Assembly (NCBI GenBank): GCA_963920575.1
Contig: OY986963.1
Span: forward strand, 7,292,896 to 7,356,895
Direction: 5' to 3'
DNA from: Narthecium ossifragum
Lineage: Eukaryota > Streptophyta > Magnoliopsida > Dioscoreales > Nartheciaceae
Length of the DNA: 64,000 nucleotides
Under the pieces are notes generated by a model, which made no database searches, was not told where the DNA came from, and saw nothing but the letters and a program-made list of their open reading frames with translations. The position numbers and the translations under genes were made by a program. Shown here one piece after another: positions 35,962-48,434 of this stretch. The stretch's first letter is position 1, and each line of letters begins with the position of its first letter.

Positions 35962-38256
35962 TGTAAGGGCCTAAGTATAAATTCCGGGCTTTTATGTAAG
36001 AGTGGAGGATTTTTCGTGTAATTTTACGTTTTGTGGGGGGTTTTATGCAAAAACCACCCCACCCTTCTAGAGAATTCGTATCTCTTCTCTTTTCTTCTTC
36101 CTTGGCTGCCAACCCGAGAGAGACAGAGGGAGTGAGATCGGGAGAGAGAGAGATAGAGAGAGATCGAGAGAGAGGCCTGGAGAAGGAGGTAGAGATCGTC
36201 GGCGTCGGAGTTGGAAAGGGAGAGAGATCAACCGCGAGGAAGAAGGGAGAGGAAGAGAGGGAGAATTGAAGGAGAGAAGGAAAAAGAGAAGTGGAGCTCG
36301 TCGGGAAATTTGGTAGATCCAGGTGGGATTCCGCTGGATCTCTTCTTCCTTTTTAGCTGAGGTAAGCTTCTCCTTCCCCCTTTCGATTCCATGCTTTTGT
36401 GGGTTTTTCCGGCGGGTTTTTGGGGGAGAAGATGGGTTTCCGGCGATGGGTCGTCGGAGAAGGTGTCGTGGACGGCGACGGGGACCTCCCTCGGCGACTG
36501 CAGCGCCGGAGAAGGACCCCCGTGGTCCAGGGCATCTTTCTCCGAGCCCTGTCCGGCATTACCCATGGCAGGGGATCCTTGATCCTCCTCCCTGCCATGG
36601 TTTCGGGCAAGGTTCCGGCAAGTTTCCGGCCGGCCTTTCTTTGGTCGTGGCCGTCGACCTTCCTCTGAACCTTGTGCTAGGGACAGCATGTAGCTTCCCT
36701 CTTCTCCCTTGGTAGCCCCTCCTTTGGTAGCTTTAGCCATGTTTTGGAGGTCCGACGGAGCTCCGGCGATCTTCTTGAGGAAGAAGATGACCCTGTGAGG
36801 TGCATGTTAGCACACACGCACAGTGTCTGCTAACATGCACCAGAGCCTTCGGATGCCCGTAGTTGAGCTTTCGATGCCCATTTTTGATGTTTCTCGCGTC
36901 ATTCGACCGGCTTTTCGAGCGCCATCTATTTCTAGTAGTTTCAATTCCTTTTAGGGCCCTGCCTGATCGTTCTTGCTTTGTGTGCTTTAGACGATCGTTT
37001 GAGCGGTGGTCGAGTGGCGGAGCGCGGCGTGGACCCCCGGGCTTAGGGATCGCACGTTGACTGTCCTTTTAAGGTAGGAGTTACCTCCTAGGATTGTTGT
37101 GCTTGTATGCTATATAATTGTGGTGATGCTTTGATATATGTTTGTATGTATTTATTTAATCTTGTGTGTATATACGATGCTATGTTATGCTATGACGTTT
37201 CCTTGTATTGCATGAATATATGATGATTGTTATTGGCTTTATTGCTATGTTCTTTGTGTTGTGCATACATGGTAGGATTGGGGTTGTGGTTGGGTCTAGT
37301 CAGGTCATGTAGCTAGACTAGTCAGAGTATAGGGAGCCTAAGAACTAAGTTGATGACTAGATCTGATTTGAGGATTTGATCTGATTAAAAATCTGATTTG
37401 AGGATTTGATCTGATTAAAGATCTGATCTGAGGATTTGATTGGATTGAGGATATGACTTGAGAGTGTGTTGCCTATACTAGTATACTGAGCCCTGTATAG
37501 AGTCTATAGGGGTCTGGGCGAGCATTGACGGCCGGACGCGGCGACTATGCGTGTAAGACTTACCCAGACTAGCCAGACCATACTATGATCAGTAAACTAG
37601 TATAGGATGTTGTACCTATACTAGTATACTGGGGCTGGGTATAGAGTCTATAGGGGTATGGGCGAGCATTGACGCCCGGACGCGGCGACTGTGCGTGTAA
37701 GACTTACCCATACTAGCCAGACCATACTTGGGCAGTATACTAGGATAGGTGGGTGTACACCAGTGTCTTAGTTGGTGACTCCTACTGGGCTTTAGAGCTC
37801 ATTTTTTTTAGGTTTGGGTTTTTGTGCAGGAGGACCATGGGTAGGCCAGAGACCAGTGCAGTCCATGGAGGTCCTGTCTCAGGATGAGGAGTCATTTTAT
37901 TCTTATGTCTATTTTCTTATGTATGATAAAGCCTGTATATGTTGGATATGAAATAAAATTATATATTGAGGATTTGGCTGAAATATCATGTATTTTGGTG
38001 GTTATATACTCAGTTACATGAAATCTGATAAATTGAATGCAGGTACATGTATATTATTTGAATTGTTGTGGGCGTATGTGCCCTAGATGTGGTGAATGAT
38101 TGTAAAGAGAAATAGTGTGATTAAATGTTGTAAATTATGTATTATTAGTGATTGACTGGTTGTAATAGTGATCTCACATGCCCGTGCTCAAGGGTCATGC
38201 CAAAATTTTCAGTGATTATTTGGGATATTTTATATTAATTGGGGCGGGGCGTGACA
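35962..38256 (+). mobile_element. Large gypsy/chromovirus-type solo LTR in Copia B (2295 bp)
   Basis: Starts TGTAAGGGCC and ends GGGCGTGACA with a perfect TTCCT duplication (35957-35961 and 38257-38261). The terminal GTGACA and the CTACTGGGCTTTA-type block near 37785 are typical of chromovirus LTRs. It includes GA-rich leader-like sequence (36110-36260), a GC-rich segment with accidental long frames, and two internal tandem repeats. No gag or pol was seen, so I read it as a solo LTR rather than a full element. Confidence 0.85.
37340..37757. repeat. Internal tandem repeats of the solo LTR
   Basis: First, about three units of a 30-bp repeat containing TGATTTGAGGATTTGATC (37355-37440). Then a 143-bp duplication (37472-37614 and 37615-37757), each unit with CCTATACTAGTATACTG and GGCGAGCATTGACG. 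Confidence 0.85.
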
Positions 38257-39051
38257 TTCCTCCTGTGGGGTTACATTTTCCTGATCTTTTGGAAGATTGT
38301 TCTACAAGTCATTCACAGGAAATTTTTTGAAGTTAACAACTTCTCGAGAGTCTGCGGCTTCATTATCTGCTCCCAATTTGTCCTTGTACACCATCTGTTC
38401 ATTAAAAATGACATTCCTGCTTCTAATAATTTTTCGATTTTGGCCATCCCAAAATCGATAACCAAACTCAGCATCACCATAGCCAATAAAGTAGCACTTC
38501 TGAGATTTGGAATCAAGTTTTGTTCTAGCAGCGGAATCAACATGAACATAAGCCAAACAACCAAATACTTTAAAAAAAGAGTAATTTACCTCTTTCCCGG
38601 TCCATACTTCTTCTGGAATTTTACAATCCAAAGGACTGATGGCCCACGATTTATCAAGTATGTAGCAATGTTAACAACATCAGCCCAAAACATCTTAGGA
38701 AGACCAGCATGCAATCTCATGCTCCTAGCTCACTCATTAATGGTTCTATTCATGCGCTCAGCAACACCGTTCTGCTGTGGTGTTCCAGGAATGGTTCTCT
38801 CCACTTTATTTCATTGGTAGCACAATATTCCTTGAATCTATCATCAGTGTATTCCCCTCCATTATCAGACCTAAGACATTTGACTTTCAGACCTGTCTCA
38901 CTCTCCACAAGTGCATTCCAGTTTTTAAAAGTGGCATACACATCAGATTTATTTTTCAGAAAATAAACCCATAGCTTTCTGCTAAAGTCATCAATGAAGG
39001 TCACATAATAATAGGAGCCTCCAAGAGAGGCAACTGGAGAGGGACCTCATA
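38257..39051 (-). pseudogene. Copia B integrase core, C-terminal part
   Basis: Frames on the minus strand show the retroviral-type integrase core (VTFIDDFSRKLWVYFLK, SDNGGEYTDDRF) and then the downstream ADVVNIATYLINRGPS...FGCLAYVHV and KCYFIGYGD blocks. A frameshift separates the two around 38750. The N-terminal part of the integrase lies beyond the solo LTR at 39052-41948. Confidence 0.85.
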
Positions 39052-41948
39052 TGTGAGGACCCGTTCCTCTGACCCGGCGTCGGTCGAGGGCCGATCCCTT
39101 TCTGGGTTTGTTTTCGCGTCGAGTGCGATCGGCAGATCGCATGGCCTCTTTGCGACCCCAGGGGCAATTTGGTCAAATTGCGTCCTGTGGGTTGGATTCA
39201 CACGCGCGTAATGCACACACAGCCTTTATGATGATGTATGTGTTTGAGTAGACCATTAGGAGAGCTACAGATCAGAGGATCTGAGTTGGATCGTGTAGAT
39301 CGATGTTTGTTTGGCTGTGATTAGTTCTAGCTAATCTAACGGCCAGGATCCAAGATCAGCGGATCTTATAAGATCCTTTCTTTCTCTCCCGCAGCCGCTA
39401 GGGCACTGTTGAGAGAGAGAGAGAGAGCTCACGACAGAGAGCGCGAGGGAACGGTGGCGGTGGATCGGAGAGAGAGGAGAGGCGGCGTCCGCGACCGCGA
39501 CTGGAGGCGAGCTCGGAGGCGACAACGATTGCGGCGGAAGAAGGGGAAGGACGAGTTCTCAACGCCTAGAGTAGGGCTTCCTACCCAAATCGTGGATTTG
39601 GTATCTAGGGCTTGATTGAAGTATGCTAGCTTAGAATTTGGCTTGCTTCCTTGATGGTTTTCATGATTTGTTTCCGGCAATGTTATCTATCTATGCCATG
39701 TTCCCAATGTATTTCTTATTTTCGTGATGCTATGCTCTGTTTTCTGATGCTTGCTTTCATCCGTGGTTCCTCCGGCGATGCAACCTATTATGCTCTATTT
39801 TCTTTGGATTTTTCGGCGACGCCTTGCTCTGTTTCCTTGCGTCCTCGTCTTCTTCGTCTTCCCGGTGATGCTGGTGCTAGGTTCTAGTGATTCCGGATAG
39901 GGTCGTCTGGTAGATGCTCTCCCCTCTCCCCTGTTGCTTCTCCTGGTTGCTGTGTTGATGCTTTGAAGGTTCGAAACCTTAGATTCTCCTCCGTTCTTAA
40001 TCTCCCCTCTTTACTGATTCTTCCTAGTATGGATCGATGCTGCCATATTTCTTCTTCCCTTACTGCCATGGTTTGAATCTTGGGCTTTGTTGGAGTTCTC
40101 TTCCTCTGTTCTTGGCTGGGTATCCTCCTTTCCCCCTGTTGTCTCATCTGTTCTCCCTCCCTGTCCATGGGTTAGGATTTGTTCCCCTGTCTTAGTTGAC
40201 CAGCTACTGGAGCTACCAGAATCCCATTGGATCCTCTGGTGTTGGTGTTGAATTCTTCTCCCTGTTCCCGATTTGGTTGAGTACAGTGGAGTTGGCTCGA
40301 GACCTAGACTTCGGCTTTGTCTCCCGGACTTCAGTGGTGTTCTTCTCTTCTCCACTGTATTCTGGGTTCGACTTCTCCCCTAGCTGCCATGGATCAATTG
40401 GAGGGAGTTGAAGCTTCACCTTTGGAGATGAGGGTCAGCTGTTGAGGCCCTCCTTGTGGTTCTGTTGGTGTGGATTTGGCTTCCGATTCCTCAGTTCTCA
40501 GCTAAGCCCAGCTAGATCATTTTCTTTCGGTCTTTGTTAAAGAGTTGGACTGCCAAATGTATTATTGCTTCAGTGTCCCTTTGATGGTAGTATGATTATA
40601 TTGATTGTATTCATTGCAGGGTATAGTAGCTTGTTTCCCTTACTTGTTCAATTCCTGTGATCACATGCTACTGTTTGATCCTTAGTTGGTCATATCTGCA
40701 ATTCTATATTATTTCTATATCATGTGCAAGCCTAGGGCCGGCGGTGTGCCCGTTTCTATTTTATTTGTGGAAATGTCTGGATCTGATTGGGCCGAAGGTG
40801 TGCCCCTTTTTCATGTGTTGAATGAGATTATATATGATTGGGATATCTAAGTAATATGCTTTAACTTCTGTCTATTCTTAAATACTAGATTGATCCTATA
40901 GCTATGCTATATCTTGTGGACATGTGATCGATGAATTGACATGTAGAGACACTTAGGCCTAGTTGTTTGAATAGACTCATGCATGTTGTATGCATTAGAA
41001 ACATTAAGGCTAGGTGCGGGCGATGGGCTCGATTGCCGATCCGAGGGCTCGGATAGCTCGGATCTAGCTCTAGGACCGAGTTATGGGTAGGAGGATTAGG
41101 GCGAGATGCTGTGATTATAATCTTGTGTTGATTGAGGTTACAACCTAGATATACTCTTGATTGATGATATTGAGGTGTAGAGGTCGTGTCTACCTTCGCT
41201 CAAGTGCTAGATATGGATGTCGATAGCCCTGACATTTGTCCCCACGAGGGATGGTGGTATTGAGACTGGGCAGGGTGGAACCTGGACAGGAGCCCGCAGT
41301 CGTGTTGTTTTCCCCTCGTTGTTGGGTGAGGGTGGGACCTGGATAGGAGCCCTCGGGGAATCGACGAGGCTAGGGTTTAGCCTCTTGGCATACTTAGCTT
41401 TGACGAAGGTAGATACAGTTGCAGTTTACCCCTTTCCTTGAGAGTATCGTAGAGTAGAACCCTACTGGGCTTTATGCTCACCCTACCCAGGCTGCGTTTT
41501 GCAGGTGCAGACGCCGCTCCTTCCTCTTCAGTAGTCCCAGGCGGATCAGTTCTTGGAGGCGCTTCTACTTCGGGTGGACTTTGAGGTTGTTGGCAGATTG
41601 AGGGCTTTCATTCAGCATTTTATATTTTATTTGATGTAGTTAAATCTTGGAGACTTATGCTTCTTATTTGAAGACAAATTGTATAACTTTTGATTTGGAT
41701 ATTAATGACAATGCTGTTTATTTAAATGTCTAAATTGGGTTGTAATAATGATATTAGTCGTGAATCTATTAATTATGCCCTCATGATTTTGTATTTGAAT
41801 TTATCGTGAAATTGAGAAATTGTACATGTTCCTTGTGTAAGAATTATAGAGGAGACTCTGTCAAAAATTTTCGCGCCCATTGATGATTTAACAGGTTTAG
41901 GTTGCTCATTCCCCGATTTGGATGGGTTTTCTGGGTCGGGGTGTGACA
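39052..41948 (+). mobile_element. Large chromovirus-type solo LTR in Copia B integrase (2897 bp)
   Basis: Starts TGTGAGGACCCG and ends GGGGTGTGACA. The flanking 5-mers are TCATA (39047-39051) and CCATA (41949-41953), a duplication with one substitution. The integrase coding text breaks exactly at HTDVW on the right and resumes with GPSPVAS on the left. The 3' 500 bp resemble both the 37.8-38.25 kb LTR end and the fragment at 50109-50547. Confidence 0.85.
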
Positions 41949-42677
41949 CCATACATCTGTATGAACGAGCTCTAGCTTCTCCTTCTTCAAGTTTCGTCCT
42001 CCTTTCAAAAAACCAACTCGTTTCTTCTTTCCCATGATACAGCTCTCGCACAAGTCAAATTGGACAGATTTGAGACTAGGAAGCTTTCCCCTTGACTGTA
42101 ACACCTTCATGCCATTCTCACTCATGTGACCAAGTCGTCTATGCCACAAAACAGACTCATCCCCTGAATCAGTAACTGCAATAGTATCACTATTACTGCA
42201 GGTCATATAAAGTGTACCTGACTTGTTTCCACGAGCAACTACCATTGCCCCTTTTGAGATCTTCCATGCCCCAGCAACTAAATTAATAGCATAGCCATCA
42301 TCATCAAGTTGACCAACCGAAATCAAATTACGCATCAACTGTGGAACATGCTGAACTTTCTGCAACTTCCATATTGACCCATTAGACACTTTTATTCTGA
42401 CTTCTCCCATACCCACAATATCCATGGCCTCACCATCAGCCAAGTACACCTTCTCGAAATTACCGCTCACATAATTGTCCATAATTTCCCGGTGTGCAGT
42501 GGTATGAAAAGAAGCCCCAGAGTCTAGAACCCAAGAATCGAATGAACTAGTAACAGATAATAGTAGAGCATCATGTATCTCTTCCATAACAGTATTGACA
42601 ACATCAGTTTTGTTCTCCCCTTGGGCAATCTGCAATTTATCTTAATGTGGCCAGGTTTGCCACAATTCTAGCAACCC
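41949..42677 (-). pseudogene. Copia B zinc knuckle, protease and pre-integrase region
   Basis: Minus-strand frame with the aspartic protease WVLDSGASFH, the gag-pre-integrase LWHRRLGHMSENGM, and the zinc-binding CESCIMGKKK before HTDVW. The upstream CX2CX4HX4C knuckle at about 42620-42675 contains an in-frame TAG (42668-42670), breaking the polyprotein. Confidence 0.88.
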
Positions 42678-43649
42678 TCCTATTTTCGTCCAAACCGTGA
42701 AATGCTTCTTCCTTGCCTTGATTTAGACCTCCCTCTGTTAAAGTTCTTATTTGATCCTCTACCACGTTCTTCAACGTTTAGAGCGGAACCAGAATTCGAC
42801 GTACTCTCTCCCGAGTCCTTCATGCGAATCTCCTCGCTAAGAATCTGATCCCTAACATCAGAGAACTTTAACTTTTCCTTACCAATTGAGTTGCTCACGG
42901 CCGTTCTCATTGCCTCCCAACTATTTGGGAGAGATGCTAAAACAATTAGGGCACACACTTCATCATCAAAATTAATTGTAACTGATGACAATTCTCTTTT
43001 GGCTCACCGCAGAAATCTGGGAAAACTTCCCAGTAGGTCACCCATCCCGGGACCGCTCCAAGGCAAGCACGCTTAACCTTGGAGTTTTCTGGCGGATCAC
43101 TGCCAACATGGCTTTAAAACGCGTTGTGTCTATTAAGGGCTTACTATATACTTATATCGAACCCCGGACCATACCCAGGCGTTGTGGGATTGCTTACCCG
43201 GCTACCCGACTCAGCCCTGCCCTCCAAGCGCAAACATCTTGTCCCACGGTAGACCCAGCGGGCCTCACATCATTGAACTCATTCAGATGTTCTGAAACAG
43301 CAGCACCTTCAGCCATACGTAAATTGAAGAGACGTTTCATGAGATGTACGTTATTATTTGCAGAGGGTTTCTCATACATATCGGACAAGACCTTCATCAG
43401 ATCCGCAGTAGTCTTCTCCTTCGCCACATTATGTGCAACGCTTCTAGACAATGTCAACCGGATAACACCCAACACTTGTCTATCAAGGAGATTCCACTCA
43501 ACGTCGTTCATCCCTTCTGGTTGCATCCCAAGGAGAGGTTGATTCAACTTCTTGCCATAGAGGTAGTCTTCGATTTGCATTCTCCGGAATCCGAAATCCT
43601 TCCCATCGAATTTATCGAGCCCATGAACAACTCCATCTTCGCTTCCCAT
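42678..43649 (-). pseudogene. Copia B gag (UBN2-type), split by the 5S-derived insert
   Basis: Starts at MGSEDGVV (43649). Gag continues to LNEFNDV near 43269, and after the insertion resumes with SSVTINFDDEV and LASLPNSWEAMR, then an Arg-rich linker with SRSRQGRS-like composition. A one-base shift is also present at the junction. Confidence 0.85.
43008..43263 (-). mobile_element. 5S-rRNA-derived insertion (Cassandra-like or 5S-SINE), in Copia B gag
   Basis: Read on the minus strand, its 3' third copies the internal promoter half of plant 5S rRNA: AGGTTAAGCGTGCTTG (A-box region, about 43064-43080), and GATGGGTGACC plus CTGGGAAGT (C-box region, 43025-43046). The insert is flanked by the duplication CTCAC (43003-43007 and 43264-43268). 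It lacks clear TG...CA ends, so whether it is a Cassandra TRIM LTR or a 5S-type SINE cannot be decided. The upstream part (GGTATGGTCCGGGGTTCG...) I do not recognise. Confidence 0.65.
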
Positions 43650-43681
43650 CGCTCCCACTCGAACCAAGCTCTGATACCAGT

Positions 43682-44110
43682 TGTTAGGATTTTCTAGGAA
43701 CGAGAAACAAAGAAAGCGAAAAACAAAGACACAGATTTACGTGGTTCACCCTAGAACATGGCTACATCCACGGAGTCGCTGGAGTTTCACTATCGCAAAG
43801 GCAAAGAAGCCCATTACAAGATACAATGACGGCCGCCCATATAAACCCTCATATCCTAGGGTTTCAGCACATAGGGTATAGGAAAAATTACATAAACTAC
43901 CCCTATCAAACAGATCTCAAATCCATTTTTGTTCCGAAGGCCCTGCCCCCGGAAACCCCCGCCGGTGCGCTACCTCGGGCCCCGCGACCTGACCGGGTCG
44001 ATCCCCGCCAGGGCGCTGCCCCGAACCCCGTCAACTCTGCGTAGTGCGTCATAGTCGGGGTCCGTATCAAAACCCAAGACAAGGAGAAGATCAGGCTCCA
44101 CACCTCAACA
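43682..44110 (-). repeat. 5' LTR of Copia B (429 bp)
   Basis: TGTTGAGG...CCTAACA on the minus strand, followed by the initiator-Met primer site at about 43668-43680. It contains a GC-rich stretch (43920-44040) partly missing from the 3' LTR. Confidence 0.9.
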
Positions 44111-44813
44111 AAGAGCAGAGCAAAAAACAATATCCAATGATAGAACAACGATCCGTAGGATCACCTGCCCAGTCAGCGTCTGAATATCCACACAACTCAA
44201 GGGAGGAATGTGAAGAAAAGTGTAACCCATGAAACAGAATGCCCTTGACGTAGCACAAGATGCTAAGGACAGCTGCATAATGAGTCGAGTGAGATTGATG
44301 CATGGACTCACTAACCGGATGAACAACGTACGCAATGTCCGGCCTAGTAACGGTGAGATATATAAGGCTACCAACCAACTGACGAAATAGAGTAGCATAG
44401 ATGAGTGGTACACCATCAACAAGGTCGAGACGAGCGTTGTACTCTAAATGTGTACTAGCAATTTTGCTATATGGTAGGCAAGCCTTAGAAAAGAAATCAG
44501 AAGCATACTTGGCTTGAGAGAGATAGTAGCCATATGGCCCAAAGGTAACCTCAATGGCAAGAAAATAGCTAAGGGTACTTAGGTCCTTCATCTCAAAAAT
44601 CTGCCCAATGAAATAAAATTTAAAACTAAAGATATTTACAAGGAATATTAAACTAAGCAAAGCAATTCAATCATTTCCAATAGTATTCCCCGGCAACGGC
44701 ACCAAAATTTTGAAAATGCACAGAAAAGTGTTGCGCCTTAACGCACCTGATCAAAAATTACAAAATTGTAATCGAACTACTAACTAACTACTTTGGGGGT
44801 GGCTAGTGGTGTG

Positions 44814-47800
44814 TGATAAGACGTTGACACGCCTTGAAAAGTGTCGTTACCTTAACAAGGACGCCAAAATTACAAATTTATATTCCGAATCACTAACTAA
44901 CTACTTAAGGGGTAGATAGCTATGAGTCCGAGTCGGTCCACAGGGAAAACAGGATTAAGTTTAATTACCGTGCATAGTTCTAAATCAAAAGTTAAGGAAG
45001 ATGAATGATAGTTGGTCTTTGAACTACTTTTAACTCGAATCAAACTAAATTGGGGAAATAACAATAGGAGAAAAAGCTAGGAATTTCTAATCGGTAATCG
45101 AGAGCTATCTAGGCATTCCTAGGACAAGAGCAATTCCATAAGTTCTAGTTGGTTTTCTAAGGTTGATAGAAGATCGGCTAGGTCCACTATCACTCAAGAA
45201 AGATTCATTCGAAGTCTAAGTCGGAATGAAGATCAAATCAGCGGATAATTGGTGTGAGAATAATCAAAGTGGTTCTAGCACTTTGAGATCGCCTAATCAA
45301 TAAAGATAAAGAATGAATTGTAGGTTACAATCATAGGTCTTAATGGTTCTAGCATTAAGGTAATGGTTTTAGCACTCCTACAATCATAATCTAGAGTTTA
45401 GAATCCAATCCAAAGATCTAACATGGTTCTAGCATGAAAGCATCTGGAACAAGTCCTAATCCTAGCCTCTAACATGTAATGCTCAAAACTAGCGATCGTA
45501 ATCTCAGCATAACTTTCACATCCGAATTCGAAACAAGGTGATTCAAGATTCGGTGGAAAGCTAAGGAAGAGATCTGCAACTTTTATGTTTTGAGTTTTCA
45601 CAGAATCCGGCTGTATATCCACGGAAAAACTGAGACAAGACAGACCGAATTTAGGGCACAAAGAACATACAATCCATTCACCATAATAAATATTACCAAT
45701 AGATATAAACTCTGAAATCAATCTATTAAACCATCTTAAAGTACATGCTCTTATCCATAGGAAAAGTCTAGATAAACTCTCTATTACATCATAGAATTTC
45801 CTAGACTAAGGATTTAGCTACTCATCTTGAAGAGACGATCCATCGGAGAAGGTTGATGACGCGCTCCCGCCATGGATCTATCTTCAAGATCTAACCCTAA
45901 TGTTTATTGAGGAAGAAGAGCCAAGGAAACACCCAGGAGGAGAGGAAAATTCGTCTATGGGTGGCTGCCAAAAATCCTCAAACATGGTCTATTTATAGGC
46001 CTTAACTAAACCCTAACTCGGATTAGATTTCAGCCCTTTATTTTTCTCGCAGCAACAAAAGGGATCGATCTCCTTTGGAAAGCGGATCGATCTCCTTCGC
46101 CCGTGACCTCAGGATCTGGATTATGCCTGACCAAGATCGATCCCCTTTGATAACGGGATCGATCCTCTTTGCTTCAATTGGCCCGCTTCTTGCTGGAATA
46201 ATCGGATCGATCCCCTTTGGATGTCGGGTCGATCCCATGTATGCAGGATTGTCAGAATAGCTTCGTTTTAGCACCAAACTTGACATAACCTTTGTTGAAA
46301 GCTCTTATACCTGAAATGCACCATAGACCATCAAAATAACATTGCTCGGAGGCTAACAGGATCTAGAAAAAGGGGCGATTTGTGCACTTTTCACGCGTTA
46401 TCAGACGTTAAAAGTGCACAAATCACCCCTTCAATTTGGCCTTGTTAGTTTCCGCGCAATGCCATACTGACTACCATTATCCCATTACAGGTACAAGAGC
46501 CCTCAAAGAGGATTAAATCAAGTTTGGAGCTAAAACGAATGCATTTGGCCAAGTTCAATAACGAAGATCAATCTTCTATTGAAGAAGATCGATCCTTTAA
46601 AGACATCAAGAAGAAATCCAGGCTGAACAACAAAGATCGATCTTCCCATCATGAGAAAATCGATCATCTATGTGCATTTTCAGGGACAGAGCGCAAGTTT
46701 TGAAAGGATCGATCTTCCTCTAGGTGATGATCGATCTTTTACGTGCAAAAGAGATGACAAAGCACAACAATTCCGAGGATCGATCTTCGTCTACTAGAAG
46801 ATCGATCACCTTATGGAGCTGAAGAGCACGGGAAGCTCAGAAGATCGATCTTCACATCATAGATAGATCGATCTTCATCGGGGCGCAACCACCATTCAAG
46901 AACACAGATCGATCTTCATCTATAGGAAGATCGATCTTCCACGGGATCAGCAAGCACACGGAAGAGAAAGATCGATCTTCTACCCTATAAAGATCAATCT
47001 TTATGTGCCAACCGAGCAAAATCAATGGCCCAGATCTAATCTGAGGGGGATGCTTGTATGCTATAAATAAGCCCCTTTGGGGGAATTTTAGGGGATCCTC
47101 TCTTGGACTTTTTCTCAGCCTTTCCTCTTTTAAATTCTTTTTACCCAATTTAGAAGAAGGCCTTTTTGGAGGAGATTCATGGAAGGAGAGAGTCATCAAC
47201 CTCCCTCCACGGATCAAACCCCCAAGATGAGTCACTAAACTCTTAGCTTAGGGATTCTTATGATGTAATAAGGGTTTCCTTTAAGGAATCCTAGGATTTT
47301 GGGCTTGTGCTACTCATTTGAATGGTTGTATGGATTGGATTTAATTTCTATATGAATTTGGTGTTGTTTTCATTATTGGATGCTTGGATTGCCCTATCGT
47401 GCCCTAGATCTATGTCTCTTGTATGTTAGGGCTTGGATGGAACCTCTCGTGAGAGGGATTCATGCTAGAATCATGGATTCTCTCACAGCGAAGGATTCTA
47501 ATCTAAGATTGGATTAGATTCTGGTGCTAGAACCACCACCAATCTATTCCTAACCTTCTACCCATCCTATCCTTGTGGTTTTGGCCAGCGATGTGCTAGA
47601 ACCATCTCGCTATCACACCTAGATCCATACCATGTTAGCTCTCTCGCGACGAATCCATCATAATTAGAGGATTTATTAGCGGCGATCGCAACTCATCGTT
47701 AGATCGCCAATCCTTAGATGTTTGCTCTTGCCTATGAGGGATCTTAACCCGATCCTCGTTGAGTGATAGGTGGAACTAGCCACACGCCTATCGACAATTG

Positions 47801-48135
47801 GATTTAACCATTCAAATTGAGTGGCATGCCCTTATCTTAGGAAGAACTTTTAGAACCCTTGTTATTGATTAAGGATCCCTCGGTCTTTCTTCATATTTTA
47901 TCACATTTTAGCATTAATTTTAGTCTAGTCTAGTTAAAAACCCAAATCTAAATCTTTTCCTCCAACTTCTTGGTAGACGACCATGCTTAGTATTCCGCTT
48001 CAGTTCTAGTTTCTTCCCAGTGGATCGACTCGGACTCACCATTAGCTACCCCAAAGGTAGTTAGTTAGGAGTTTGATTATAAATTTGAAATTTTGATTCG
48101 GCGCGTTAAGCCGCGACACTTTTCACGTCTCATCA
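44814..48135 (+). mobile_element. Tat-like solo LTR L3, split by L2
   Basis: Begins TGATAAGACGT at 44814, is interrupted after 44824 by L2, resumes at 46409 (TAAAAGTGCACAAATC) and ends CACGTCTCATCA at 48135. Flanks are GTGTG and GTGAG, a duplication with one mismatch. Orientation is opposite to L2 and L5. It carries seven paired GATCGATC units (46564-47000), the largest array seen. Confidence 0.78.
44825..46403 (-). mobile_element. Tat-like solo LTR L2 inside L3 (1579 bp)
   Basis: On the minus strand TGATAACGCGTGAAAAGTGCA...GGCGTGTCA. Perfect duplication GACGT (44820-44824 and 46404-46408), which proves it entered L3 11 bp from the L3 end. Carries three paired GATCGATC units (46063-46236). 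Confidence 0.88.
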
Positions 48136-48434
48136 GTGAGTCTGAGTCAAATCCATAGGGAATGCGTATGGAAACAATTAAACTACTAGGCCTAATCTAA
48201 GTATTCCTATAACGATAGCAAAAGTAATGATTTTTGGGTTTTATGATATGATAACTAAGAAAGCATGTATATGATTCAATAGATATAAAGGGGTCCTAAG
48301 GAATCCCAATCCAGATTAGGCTCAATTGTAGTTTTCTAATGGATTGAGATTGGTAATCCTATCGAGGCATTGCAATGTCGACTACCTTATGGCTAACAAA
48401 GGTCGTTGCTAACGAATAGTCGGATAAGGATTAT

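Larger units (their letters stand above)
32196..44110 (-). mobile_element. Copia element B (Tork/Tnt1-like), nearly complete, inserted in A
   Basis: Bounded by LTRs 32196-32562 (3') and 43682-44110 (5') with TG...CA ends and a perfect AAGAG duplication (32191-32195 and 44111-44115). Next to the 5' LTR is TGGTATCAGAGC, the initiator-Met tRNA primer site; next to the 3' LTR is a polypurine tract AAGTGGGAGAAT. The internal region holds gag, protease, integrase, RT and RNase H in Copia order, interrupted by later insertions. An in-frame TAG sits in the zinc knuckle at 42668-42670, so it is not autonomous as it stands. Confidence 0.92.

Noticed and set aside
36228..36740. Frame of 170 codons and several overlapping ones in the 36 kb region
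   Set aside because: They lie inside a solo LTR with defined ends and target duplication and show no conserved domain.
45398..45721. Frames shared between L2 (45398-45721) and L4 (49178-49441) as a conserved protein
   Set aside because: The shared frame follows from the LTRs being copies of each other; it lies in LTR sequence and matches the widespread non-coding CATAACTTTC...GGAAAGC LTR block.
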